In this document: piece after piece, positions 1 to 5,786 of the stretch | Numbering within the stretch: position 1 is the stretch's first letter | How the letters are laid out: each line of letters starts with the position of its first letter | From: UMGS946 sp048421225 | GTDB taxonomy: Bacteria > Bacillota > Clostridia > Christensenellales > CAG-138 | Reading direction: 5' to 3' | Assembly (NCBI GenBank): GCA_048421225.1 | Contig: DBFNRV010000055.1 | Span: 1 to 6,817 of the forward strand | DNA length: 6,817 nt | Made by a program: the position numbers and the translations under genes | Notes under the pieces: generated by a model | What the model saw: only the letters and a program-made list of their open reading frames with translations | Database searches by the model: none | Told to the model about the DNA's origin: nothing

Positions 1-11
1 ATAAATATACA

Positions 12-43
12 AAGAACGGCCTGAAAGACCGGCCGCTCTTTTT
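12..43. terminator. Bidirectional rho-independent terminator
   Basis: A 10-bp stem with one mismatch (12-21 pairing with 31-40, GC-rich core CGGCC/GGCCG) encloses a 9-base loop and is followed on the plus strand by TTTTT at 39-43. On the minus strand the same hairpin lies 34 bases past the stop of the small gene at 77-238 and is followed by TTCTTT, so it can end that transcript. On the plus strand it would stop transcription entering from outside the window. The hairpin is seen directly; the direction of use is inferred. Confidence 0.75.
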
Positions 44-76
44 ACAGTTAATTATACGATACGGAACTTGTCGGCT

Positions 77-238
77 TTAACACCTGAAAGCTCTTTGCGC
101 CATGCGCTTACCGTTACGCCATGCCCGTCTTCCGTCGCGCATCATGCGCCTGGAAATGTCGGGGTACATGGAAGTCACCGCGGCGGTGGCTGCGGCCGCT
201 CCAATCGCTATTCCCGCAATAAATGTCAAAGGTTTCAT
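77..238 (-). CDS. Small single-pass membrane protein with basic tail (53 aa)
   Basis: This short minus-strand gene starts at ATG 238-236, seven bases after a strong GGGGGTGAG ribosome binding site, and stops at TAA 79-77. The product begins MKPLTFIAGIAIGAAAATAA: a Gly/Ala-rich hydrophobic segment at about residues 4-22 that could be a transmembrane helix or uncleaved signal anchor. The remaining 30 residues are strongly basic, with many Arg and a few Lys (ISRRMMRDGRRAWRNGKRMA). This layout recalls the small YtxH-like envelope proteins of Firmicutes, but no diagnostic motif lets me assign that family. The gene is divergent from gdhA (260 bases between start codons) and is followed by a terminator hairpin, so it looks like a monocistronic unit. 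I see no convincing consensus promoter for it. The function is unknown. The plus-strand ORF across the same bases looks like a shadow because it lacks a ribosome binding site. Confidence 0.7.
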   Translation of the reverse strand: MKPLTFIAGIAIGAAAATAAVTSMYPDISRRMMRDGRRAWRNGKRMAQRAFRC

Positions 239-386
239 TGTTTTCTCACCCCCTTTATAAAAGGCTTATAAATGTATTGTGCTCCATGGAAGTGTAATGA
301 ATGAAAGGTAGTTTTTTGAATTTAAGTCATTAAAACGATATGTGGAGCGTTTAAACAATTATAGACATTATATTATTCGCATTGTA

Positions 387-415
387 TTGACAAGGTATAT
401 GCGCGGGCATAAGAT
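387..415 (+). promoter_or_regulatory. Sigma-A type promoter of gdhA
   Basis: TTGACA at 387-392 is a perfect -35 box. After a 17-base spacer comes TAAGAT at 410-415, a five-of-six -10 box. Transcription would start near 421-423, giving a 5' leader of about 75 bases before the gdhA start. I see no riboswitch-like fold or terminator in that leader, so control, if any, probably acts at initiation. Confidence 0.8.
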
Positions 416-497
416 AGCCTTAGTGGCAAAGTGCTGCGTTTCCTTGATTATATAGGAAATTGAAACAAAATTATTAACTTTACACGGAGGTATCCCA

Positions 498-1844
498 ATG
501 AATGCGTATATGCAGGAAGTGCTCAACAAAGTTAAGGCGCGCGACGCGCATGAGCCGGAATTCATCCAGACCGTCGAAGAGGTTTTCAAATCCCTTGAGG
601 TCGTGGTAGATAAGCATCCCGAATATGAGAAGATGGGACTGCTTGAAAGAATGGTTGAGCCTGAAAGAGTTATAGAGTTCCGTGTCACCTGGGCGGATGA
701 CGCTGGCAAGGTAAATGTTAACCGTGGCTTCAGGGTGCAGTTCAACAGCGCAATCGGCCCATATAAGGGCGGACTCAGGTTCCATCCCTCCGTATATTTA
801 GGAATCATGAAATTCCTGGCCTTTGAACAGACGTTTAAAAACAGCCTTACAGGCCTGCCCATTGGCGGCGGCAAGGGCGGTTCCGACTTTGATCCGCGCG
901 GAAGAAGCGATGGCGAAATTATGCGCTTCTGCCAGGCGTTCATGACTGAACTCCAGCGCCACATTGGACCGGACATTGACGTACCGGCCGGCGACATCGG
1001 AGTGGGCGGCAGAGAGATAGGATATCTGTTTGGGCAGTATAAGCGCATCCGCGGCGCATACGAAAACGGTGTGCTCACGGGCAAGGGACTGACCTATGGC
1101 GGCAGCCTTATACGTCCGGAGGCAACCGGCTTTGGCGCAACATACTATGTAGCGGAAGTGTTTAAACATGAAGGCGAAGAATTCGCCGGCAAGACATTCG
1201 CCCTCTCAGGATTCGGAAACGTTGCCTGGGGCGCCGCAACCAAGATAACCGAGTTGGGTGGCAAGGTTCTCACGATTTCCGGACCGGACGGCTATGTATA
1301 CGACCCCGATGGAATAAATACGCCGGAGAAGATCGGGTATATGCTTGAAATGCGCAATTCCGGCCGTGACCGTTGCCAGGACTATGCTGATAAGTTCGGC
1401 GTGGAATTCTTCGCGAAGCAGAAGCCGTGGGGCGTGAAGGTTGACGTAGCTATGCCATGCGCCACCCAGAATGAGATAAACATGGACGAAGCTAAGAAGA
1501 TCGTAGCCAATGGCACCAAGTATTACATTGAGGTTGCCAACATGCCAACCACTAACGACGCGCTTGAGTACCTCATGGGCAATGGGCTAATAGTCGGACC
1601 GTCAAAGGCGGTTAATGCCGGCGGCGTGGCGGTTTCCGCCCTTGAGATGAGCCAGAACTCAATGCGCTATGCGTGGTCTGAGGAAGAGGTTGACAGCAAG
1701 CTCAAGTCTATAATGAAGAACATACACGACGAGTCGGCAAAGGCTGCCAGCGACTATGGCCTTGGCTACAATCTGGTATCGGGCGCCAACATAGCCGGCT
1801 TTATGAAAGTCGCAAAAGCTATGATTGAGCAGGGCCTTGTCTAA
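498..1844 (+). CDS. gdhA: Glutamate dehydrogenase, probably NAD-dependent (448 aa)
   Basis: This enzyme catalyses reversible oxidative deamination of glutamate to 2-oxoglutarate and ammonium in the cytoplasm, as a hexamer in this family. The start at 498 is fixed by GGAGG at 486-490, and 448 residues is the normal length for the short hexameric class. The N-terminal substrate domain carries GPYKGGLRFHPSV (residues 87-99, K90), K114, the catalytic lysine K126 in PIGGGKGGSDFDP, and the catalytic aspartate D166 in VPAGDIGVGGREIGY. A Rossmann domain starts near residue 230 with ALSGFGNVAWG (235-245). CATQNE (321-326), ANMPTT (347-352) and KAVNAGGVAVS (370-380) complete the family pattern. All key residues are intact. 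From memory the sequence follows the Clostridium symbiosum NAD enzyme closely, including F239, P263 and D264 at coenzyme-determining positions, so a default 'NADP-specific' label may be wrong. The gene is monocistronic, with its own promoter and a downstream terminator. In amino-acid-fermenting Clostridia this enzyme usually works in glutamate catabolism. Confidence 0.97.
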   Translation: MNAYMQEVLNKVKARDAHEPEFIQTVEEVFKSLEVVVDKHPEYEKMGLLERMVEPERVIEFRVTWADDAGKVNVNRGFRVQFNSAIGPYKGGLRFHPSVYLGIMKFLAFEQTFKNSLTGLPIGGGKGGSDFDPRGRSDGEIMRFCQAFMTELQRHIGPDIDVPAGDIGVGGREIGYLFGQYKRIRGAYENGVLTGKGLTYGGSLIRPEATGFGATYYVAEVFKHEGEEFAGKTFALSGFGNVAWGAATKITELGGKVLTISGPDGYVYDPDGINTPEKIGYMLEMRNSGRDRCQDYADKFGVEFFAKQKPWGVKVDVAMPCATQNEINMDEAKKIVANGTKYYIEVANMPTTNDALEYLMGNGLIVGPSKAVNAGGVAVSALEMSQNSMRYAWSEEEVDSKLKSIMKNIHDESAKAASDYGLGYNLVSGANIAGFMKVAKAMIEQGLV

Positions 1845-1853
1845 TATTAATGA

Positions 1854-1890
1854 AATAGCTGATTTAGCTGCAAAAAGGCCTTCAGCTATT
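1854..1890. repeat. Inverted repeat just after gdhA
   Basis: AATAGCTGA at 1854-1862 is perfectly repeated in inverse as TCAGCTATT at 1882-1890, with a 19-base spacer. It starts 10 bases after the gdhA stop. No T-run follows, so it is not a standard intrinsic terminator. It could stabilise the 3' end of the gdhA mRNA, but that is inference. Confidence 0.5.
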
Positions 1891-1945
1891 GACAGTGAGC
1901 CATAAAGAAGTATGATGCAAATACTGACTCCAGACAGGTAAACGA

Positions 1946-1985
1946 AAAAGCTCCATGTGATGAAGTAACGTCACATGGAGCTTTT
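1946..1985. terminator. Strong bidirectional terminator hairpin
   Basis: A perfect 15-bp stem (1946-1960 with 1971-1985, core AGCTCCATGTGA) encloses a 10-base loop. On the plus strand the stem ends in TTTT, about 100 bases after gdhA. On the minus strand the stem is followed by a longer T-rich tract (TTTTTCGTTT), so it would also stop transcription coming from the pseudogene region. It is the only strong hairpin between gdhA and the decayed genes. Confidence 0.8.
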
Positions 1986-2173
1986 GGCATGCTTGCCACC
2001 AATCACGGTCGGCGTTGTTCTTTTTCAGCGCCATCGGGTGAGGTTTCGGCGTTTTTTTGAAACCCTCATCAATAAGCATTTATGAGAGATCCCCCTATGG
2101 AGAAAAATCCTCAAAATCAGCAAATTTGTACAAGTTTGCCCTGCTTGCTACTTTCAGCGTACTTAAAGATTTA
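1986..2173. other. Unassigned gap between gdhA terminator and LysR remnant
   Basis: No convincing gene is present. On the minus strand a GGGGGATCTC stretch precedes an ATG at 2079-2077 and a reading frame beginning MLIDEGFKKTPKPHPMALKK. That frame runs straight through the 15-bp terminator stem, which argues that it is not an intact gene. It may be the relic of a short gene once downstream of the LysR regulator. I could not identify it. Confidence 0.4.
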
Positions 2174-2975
2174 TTAGATTTCCAGTGCGTTTTGAAATTT
2201 CTGAAGAAAAGCACTGGAGGTTCTCGAAAAGACCTGATGCTTTTTCCATACTATATAAAATCCAGCCTCCAAAGCAGGATAAAGCGGCCTAAAGCAAAGA
2301 TTATGCTCACCGGCTGTGTTCACGAGCTTAACCAGTGCAACCGCGTGACCAATCCCCTTTTTCACAAGATGAGATTCGTTATAAATCGTAAGTTGCGATG
2401 AGATTCAATTTAGATATAGCTGTTTTAAGCTAAGCTGACATTTCGCCGTTGGTTGTTGTTTGGCGCGACACAATTAAGCGCTTATCACACAGATCATCAG
2501 CGCGGATAGTTACTTTTTCCGCAAGCGGAGTATCTTTGCGCATTAAAACGCCCCAAGTATCTTTTATTGACAATCCCATGTAATCATATTTTGTGATGTC
2601 TGCAGGCTAAACTAAAAACTGAAATCTATCAGCCCCTTTGTCCTCCCTCAATTTCATGGCTGGCATTACCTCTGTAAATATGATAGCGAATGAATGGATA
2701 CTCTCCCTGTAAATCTTAAACTGCCTGTGCTAAGAAAGTAATCGGTCTGTTTCGCCGCTGCAAATATGAATTTCGCTATTTATATTTTCAGTAGAAGATG
2801 TGAGTTCCTCTTCCAGTTTTCCATTAGATAAACCAATTCTTCGTCTTGATTACGGAGCAATATACCATCTTAGGTTAAAGTTATTTTTTTGCTTCCACGG
2901 ATGAGCAGCTGCTTTCCTAATTCACTTTACAGATCTTTCAGTTACCTGGAAAGGGGCGGTTGACCCATGCTCTTT
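2174..2975 (-). pseudogene. Decayed LysR-family transcriptional regulator, 5' end missing
   Basis: Joining fragments from all three minus-strand frames gives an almost complete LysR-type protein. The end of the DNA-binding helix-turn-helix is GQPPLSR-(stop)-LKDL-(stop)-SELGKQLLIRG-KKITLT (about 2966-2870). The linker and start of the effector domain read GEIHI-like and EYPFIRYHIY (about 2700-2660). The effector-binding domain continues with PADITKYDYMGLSIKDTWG and VLMRKDTPLAEK (about 2605-2515), LIVSRQ, and finally FRPLYPALEAG and IVWKKHQVFS (about 2295-2225), ending at TAA 2176-2174. At least five in-frame stops sit where the family has Gln, Glu, Lys or Trp, and at least three frameshifts are needed (near 2730, 2645 and 2360). 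The first 25 or so residues are absent: the reading runs straight into IS3 transposase sequence near 2970-2980. LysR regulators are DNA-binding dimers that usually control a divergent neighbour, but the target here is unknown and the gene cannot make a working protein. Confidence 0.88.
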
Positions 2976-3725
2976 TCCCTTCCAATATACAATGATTCTG
3001 TTGTCAAAGATGTAGCGGAGTATGGACAGATATAGCGTTCCCTGTAGAGTAATGGCGTAGAAATAATCCGTAACCCATTTCTCGTTGAGCTTGTCGGAAA
3101 TAACGTTGAACAGACTCGGATAGCACTGCGGCTAAAATTGCATCCGTACATACCGGCGCCGTAATCCGACCCCAGAGAATAATTCGTCCATGCTTAGGTA
3201 TACTTTCTTGTGATTTACATGCATGCCATTCCGATCTAACCAAGATACATACGCGCCGGTATCCATATATTTTACCCGCCGCCTCCCGACATCTGCCAAA
3301 CATCTCAGCCAACTTGATATCGCCATAGCCAGCTCCCCTTTACGGCATGTATAGTATCCGCTGCGTTAAAAGGATAGGAATGCGCGCATGGCATTGATCG
3401 CATATTTGCAGTGAAACCACAGCATATTTAAGTCCGGCTTTTGCTTCCTTCCAACAGCTTCAAGAAAAGACTTTAATAGCTCATTTTCCATCTCCAAAAC
3501 CGTCTGCTTCACTTAGTGTATTCATCATCGCCTGCGAACGGTTTCGTCCATGGTCCGCCTCGCTTTGCCGGTATTGTTGCTAGCTTCCTTTGCTTTGTGT
3601 TATATTGTTCAATCAGCTTTTCGATTTGTTTGTATGTGTATTCAACTCCTTTGTTATCATACTATGCGTGTATCCCAACTCCAATCCCTTAAGCAATATT
3701 CCTTTCCAATAATGCTTCCCCATAC
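2970..3725 (-). pseudogene. Decayed, 3'-truncated IS3-family transposase
   Basis: Fragments in different minus-strand frames assemble in order into an IS3-family OrfA/OrfB transposase. The coiled-coil part carries YDNKGVEYTYKQIEKLIEQY and AKRGGPWTKPFAGDDEYTK (about 3665-3510). QTVLEMENELLKSFLEAVGR follows after a frameshift (about 3507-3445), then the family hallmark RSGYY (3365-3351). Next come GKIYGYRRV (near 3270-3250), WLDRNGMHVNHKKV (3242-3201), RRRYVRMQ, and after a stop at 3134-3132 the start of the integrase catalytic core, NEKWVTD (3086-3066). The first catalytic aspartate, in WVTD, survives. The conserved Asp of the following RDLFDN-type strand is Tyr here (3014-3012). The second catalytic Asp and the Glu are missing because homology stops near 2975, where LysR sequence begins. 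An ATG at 3723-3721 may be the old OrfA start. The outer IS end may lie near 3764-3785, but I found no matching right-hand inverted repeat. The element cannot transpose. Confidence 0.88.
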
Positions 3726-3730
3726 AATTA

Positions 3731-3763
3731 GCCTCCTGCCGCTTTTATCACACGACAGGAGGC
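3731..3763. repeat. Hairpin at the 5' side of the transposase remnant
   Basis: GCCTCCTG at 3731-3738 is perfectly inverted as CAGGAGGC at 3756-3763 around a 17-base loop. It lies immediately before the putative OrfA start on the minus strand. Neither side has a convincing T-run. In IS elements a hairpin here often blocks transcription or translation entering from outside, which is a plausible reading of this one (inference). Confidence 0.45.
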
Positions 3764-3783
3764 CTCATTTCTCAATGTCCACT

Positions 3784-4178
3784 ATCCGAACAGTCCTTAC
3801 CTCCAAAAGGCATCTGTAAATGAGCAGGTTGGTGTAAGACACTCACTTATACTGCTTGATATACCATAAGTGGCGTCGTACCCAAATACCGATAGGACGT
3901 TCCTCCATGGATAGTAAAGAAATATTGAAATTAAATATCCGTTTTCTTCATGGCGAGTTCCATCCATTCAAATGATGATTTCATTGCAGTTTTCTCCAAA
4001 TCATTTTGGATTTTTCTGCATATATCGTACTGAATGCCTCTAACTTTCGTTATGAAACCTCATCATACGAGCACACCGCTTTTGTTGCAAAGTTAGCTAT
4101 GCCTAGGATGAGGGTAGTTACCATAGAAGTCATGTGTCATACTCCTTACGTAAACCCGTTTATACTCTATGCGAATAT
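3784..4178. other. About 400 bases with no recognisable gene
   Basis: Between the transposase remnant and the RCC1 gene both strands hold only short, interrupted reading frames. On the minus strand a 38-residue stretch ending MKSSFEWMELAMKKTDI (stop near 3943) follows two in-frame stops and looks like the tail of a lost gene. I could not match it to a family. A 27-codon ORF is listed separately. I see no terminator with a clear T-run just after the RCC1 gene, so its transcript may run into this region. Confidence 0.4.
4050..4133 (-). CDS. Possible 27-residue hydrophobic peptide
   Basis: An ATG at 4133-4131 follows AAGGAG at a sensible distance and opens a 27-residue frame beginning MTSMVTTLILGIANFATKAV, ending at TAA 4052-4050. 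It lies 45 bases downstream of the RCC1 gene on the same strand. The N-terminal half is hydrophobic enough for a membrane helix. It may instead be a fragment of a decayed gene, since the sequence just beyond it holds broken frames with Lys/Glu-rich content. The evidence is only a ribosome binding site and composition. Confidence 0.25.
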   Translation of the reverse strand: MTSMVTTLILGIANFATKAVCSYDEVS

Positions 4179-5606
4179 TTATTTCCTATGATGCTTGCTA
4201 AACAGGGCAACCCCTGCACCAGTCAAGATTGTAACGATTCCTATTGCAGCCAGGCTTACCGCACCGGTGGTAGGAATGTCAGAGGGATCTTCCGGTTTCG
4301 GGGTGGGCGTTGCCGACGGCTCGGGGGTGGGCGTTACCGAAGGTTCAGGGGTGGGCGTTGCCGAAGGTTCAGGGGTGGGCGTTGCCGAAGGTTCGGGGGT
4401 AGGCGTTGCCGGTGGTTCGGGGGTAGGCGTTGCCGGTGGCGCCATAATGCCAGGAGATGCAATTTCCTCAAGTATAAGCACTTCTGTATCAAAATTATTG
4501 CGGTTGCCCTGGCCAAGCTCGCCTTCAAAGTTCCAACCGTACCCATAAAGCTCGTTACCATTCTTTACAAGCAAGTTATAGTCGGCGCCAGAAGCAATAT
4601 AGTCCACACCACTGATAAAGTATGTCGGCTCTACCAGGTTCAAGAGTTCCGTATTTCCGGGCAGACACTGCCTGCGGTTGTTTGCACCCCATACATAAAG
4701 ATCACCGTTGTTTTTAATTGCAATGGTATGCACGTTGCCGCACTGTACCTGCTTAACATCCGATAGCACAACCGTTGGGGTGAGGACGGGGTTATATTGA
4801 GTTTCCATACCGACTTGGTATGATGAATTCTGCCCAAACATATAGAGGTCTCCAGCCGTGGTAAGGACGGCGCTGTGTGCGTTTCCACAGCTCATGGAAG
4901 CAACCTCGATACCTTCCATAATCTGTACGGGAGCATTTGAAATCTGTGTGTCTCCCGTGCCAAGTTGGCCATATGTGTTATATCCCCATGTCCATAGGGT
5001 TCCATCCGCCTTCAATGCGATATTGTGGTAGGTGCCCGCGGCAACGGAGACAACATTTTCCATAATCTGTGTAGGCGTATTGAGAGTATACCATTCGCCT
5101 GTGCCAAGCTGGCCATAGTCGTTTTTACCCCATGACCAAAGCGTCCCATCTTCTTTTATGGCAAGTGTGTGTTGAAAACCGCTGCTGACAGCGGCAACAT
5201 CTTCCATAACAAAAATGGGAATCGACTTGTTTGCGTAATCTCCGACACCAAGCTGGCCGCTGCTGTTTTGTCCCCAGCCATAAAGTTCACCGTTCTCGGT
5301 GATCGCCATGCTGTGAAATCCTCCAAGGCTTACCATGGCCATGCCGCTTTCAAATACGCATTCGGGGGAAAACGCATTATAGCTCATGTCCTCGTTGCCA
5401 ACGCCAAGTTGTAAAGAGCCGTTGTTTCCCCAAATCCAAAGGGAACCGTCCGGTTTTACTGCAGCCGCATGATATGCGCCGCCGCTAACGGTTTTAGCAA
5501 GATCAACACCGGCATATTCCGATGCGCAAGTCTTGCCCGCAAATACGCCGAAAATGCTGCAGAAACAAATTGCAAGCATCAGCATACTTGATAGCACTTT
5601 TTTCAT
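4179..5606 (-). CDS. Cell-surface RCC1 seven-bladed beta-propeller protein (475 aa)
   Basis: This protein is probably exported and fixed to the cell wall. Residues 1-28 form a signal peptide (MKKV, a hydrophobic core, then cleavage probably after TCA). Residues 41-367 contain seven RCC1-type repeats spaced 48-52 residues apart, starting near 41, 93, 141, 189, 239, 288 and 338. Each follows a G-x-x-H-x-x-A-(I/L)-K-x-D-G-x-L-(W/Y)-x-W-G pattern, and the better ones end GQLGTG. Seven units make a closed propeller, so the domain looks complete. Residues 391-438 are a Thr-Pro-rich stalk of six eight-residue units (SATPTPEP type). The C-terminus has IPTTG (444-448), a hydrophobic segment (449-469) and the basic tail KHHRK, matching a sortase signal except for Ile in place of the usual Leu. 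The start at 5606 is set by GGAGGA at 5620-5615. It has its own promoter and is divergent from the ArsR-type gene. RCC1 propellers bind proteins, or chromatin in eukaryotes. The ligand here is unknown; adhesion or binding of an extracellular partner is inference. Confidence 0.92.
   Translation of the reverse strand: MKKVLSSMLMLAICFCSIFGVFAGKTCASEYAGVDLAKTVSGGAYHAAAVKPDGSLWIWGNNGSLQLGVGNEDMSYNAFSPECVFESGMAMVSLGGFHSMAITENGELYGWGQNSSGQLGVGDYANKSIPIFVMEDVAAVSSGFQHTLAIKEDGTLWSWGKNDYGQLGTGEWYTLNTPTQIMENVVSVAAGTYHNIALKADGTLWTWGYNTYGQLGTGDTQISNAPVQIMEGIEVASMSCGNAHSAVLTTAGDLYMFGQNSSYQVGMETQYNPVLTPTVVLSDVKQVQCGNVHTIAIKNNGDLYVWGANNRRQCLPGNTELLNLVEPTYFISGVDYIASGADYNLLVKNGNELYGYGWNFEGELGQGNRNNFDTEVLILEEIASPGIMAPPATPTPEPPATPTPEPSATPTPEPSATPTPEPSVTPTPEPSATPTPKPEDPSDIPTTGAVSLAAIGIVTILTGAGVALFSKHHRK
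4293..4443. repeat. Six 24-bp tandem repeats encoding the Thr-Pro stalk
   Basis: On the plus strand the unit is GGGGTGGGCGTTGCCGAAGG plus TTCA or TTCG. It recurs with a 24-base period at 4300, 4324, 4348, 4372, 4396 and 4420, with a few substitutions; the last copy is partial or diverged at its end. Each unit encodes eight residues (SATPTPEP type) on the minus strand, so gain or loss of a unit keeps the RCC1 protein in frame and only changes stalk length. The period being a multiple of three also explains the long open frames seen on the opposite strand here, which are shadows. Confidence 0.93.
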
Positions 5607-5704
5607 GTTTTCGCTCCTCCTAACGGATAGTTTTTAGGTCGGTCATATCGACCAACGCTTTCGACGAATATTGAAAGTATTGATTTCTATATACATCGTA
5701 TGTT

Positions 5705-5734
5705 ATTATACATCTGTCGAGTCTTGACTGTCAA
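5705..5734 (-). promoter_or_regulatory. Sigma-A type promoter of the RCC1 gene
   Basis: Read on the minus strand, TTGACA (5734-5729) and TATAAT (5710-5705) are both perfect consensus boxes, with an 18-base spacer. Transcription would start near 5698, leaving a leader of about 90 bases before the ATG at 5606. The -35 box is one half of an 11-bp palindrome that also supplies the -35 box of the divergent gene. Confidence 0.82.
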
Positions 5735-5752
5735 CGAAGAATTCGATATATA
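5724..5752 (+). promoter_or_regulatory. Probable promoter of the ArsR-type regulator gene
   Basis: TTGACT at 5724-5729 (five of six) and TATATA at 5747-5752 (four of six) are separated by 17 bases. Transcription would start near 5758-5760, about 27 bases before the start codon. The -10 assignment is less certain because the neighbouring bases are all AT-rich and TATATT at 5749 is an alternative. The -35 overlaps the opposing -35 by one base pair. Confidence 0.6.
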
Positions 5753-5768
5753 TTATTATAACTAATAA
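5753..5768. promoter_or_regulatory. AT-rich dyad, candidate operator
   Basis: TTATTA at 5753-5758 and TAATAA at 5763-5768 form a perfect inverted repeat around four bases (TAAC). The dyad sits over the predicted transcription start of the regulator gene. AT-rich inverted repeats at the promoter are typical ArsR-family sites, so autoregulation is plausible. The left part, TTATTATA (5753-5760), is also found at 5703-5710 over the RCC1 -10 box, exactly 50 bases away. Binding is inference, and such a short AT-rich repeat can arise by chance. Confidence 0.45.
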
Positions 5769-5786
5769 CGACTATGGAGGTATACA

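Noticed and set aside
349..356. Palindrome GTTTAAAC upstream of the gdhA promoter
   Set aside because: An isolated 8-bp AT-rich palindrome is expected by chance, and no second copy is seen near the promoter.
368..1169. Minus-strand ORFs of 101-238 codons opposite gdhA
   Set aside because: They are antisense shadows of a highly conserved enzyme gene, with no supporting signals.
1882..2079. Minus-strand ORF starting MLIDEGFKKTPKPHP, with a faint likeness to the C-terminal GF-KKTxKTP region of RelE/HigB-type toxins
   Set aside because: The similarity is only a few residues from memory, no toxin core or antitoxin partner is visible, and the frame runs through the perfect terminator hairpin.
2181..2218. 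Inverted repeat TCCAGTGC/GCACTGGA at the end of the LysR remnant
   Set aside because: It lies inside the former coding sequence, with a 22-base loop and no T-tract, so it is most likely chance.
2057..2401. Plus-strand 114-codon ORF
   Set aside because: It lies opposite the clear LysR homology on the minus strand, has no good ribosome binding site and resembles no known protein.
3550..3819. Plus-strand 89-codon ORF with a hydrophobic start
   Set aside because: It is antisense to the IS3 OrfA remnant and has no ribosome binding site or homology that I recognise.
4134..4766. Plus-strand ORFs rich in Gly-Arg or Gly-Val repeats
   Set aside because: The repetitive composition is the antisense reading of the 24-bp stalk repeats of the RCC1 gene.
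5637..5653. Small hairpin GGTCG/CGACC in the RCC1 leader
   Set aside because: Five base pairs with a 7-base loop and no T-run is too weak to call an attenuator or riboswitch.
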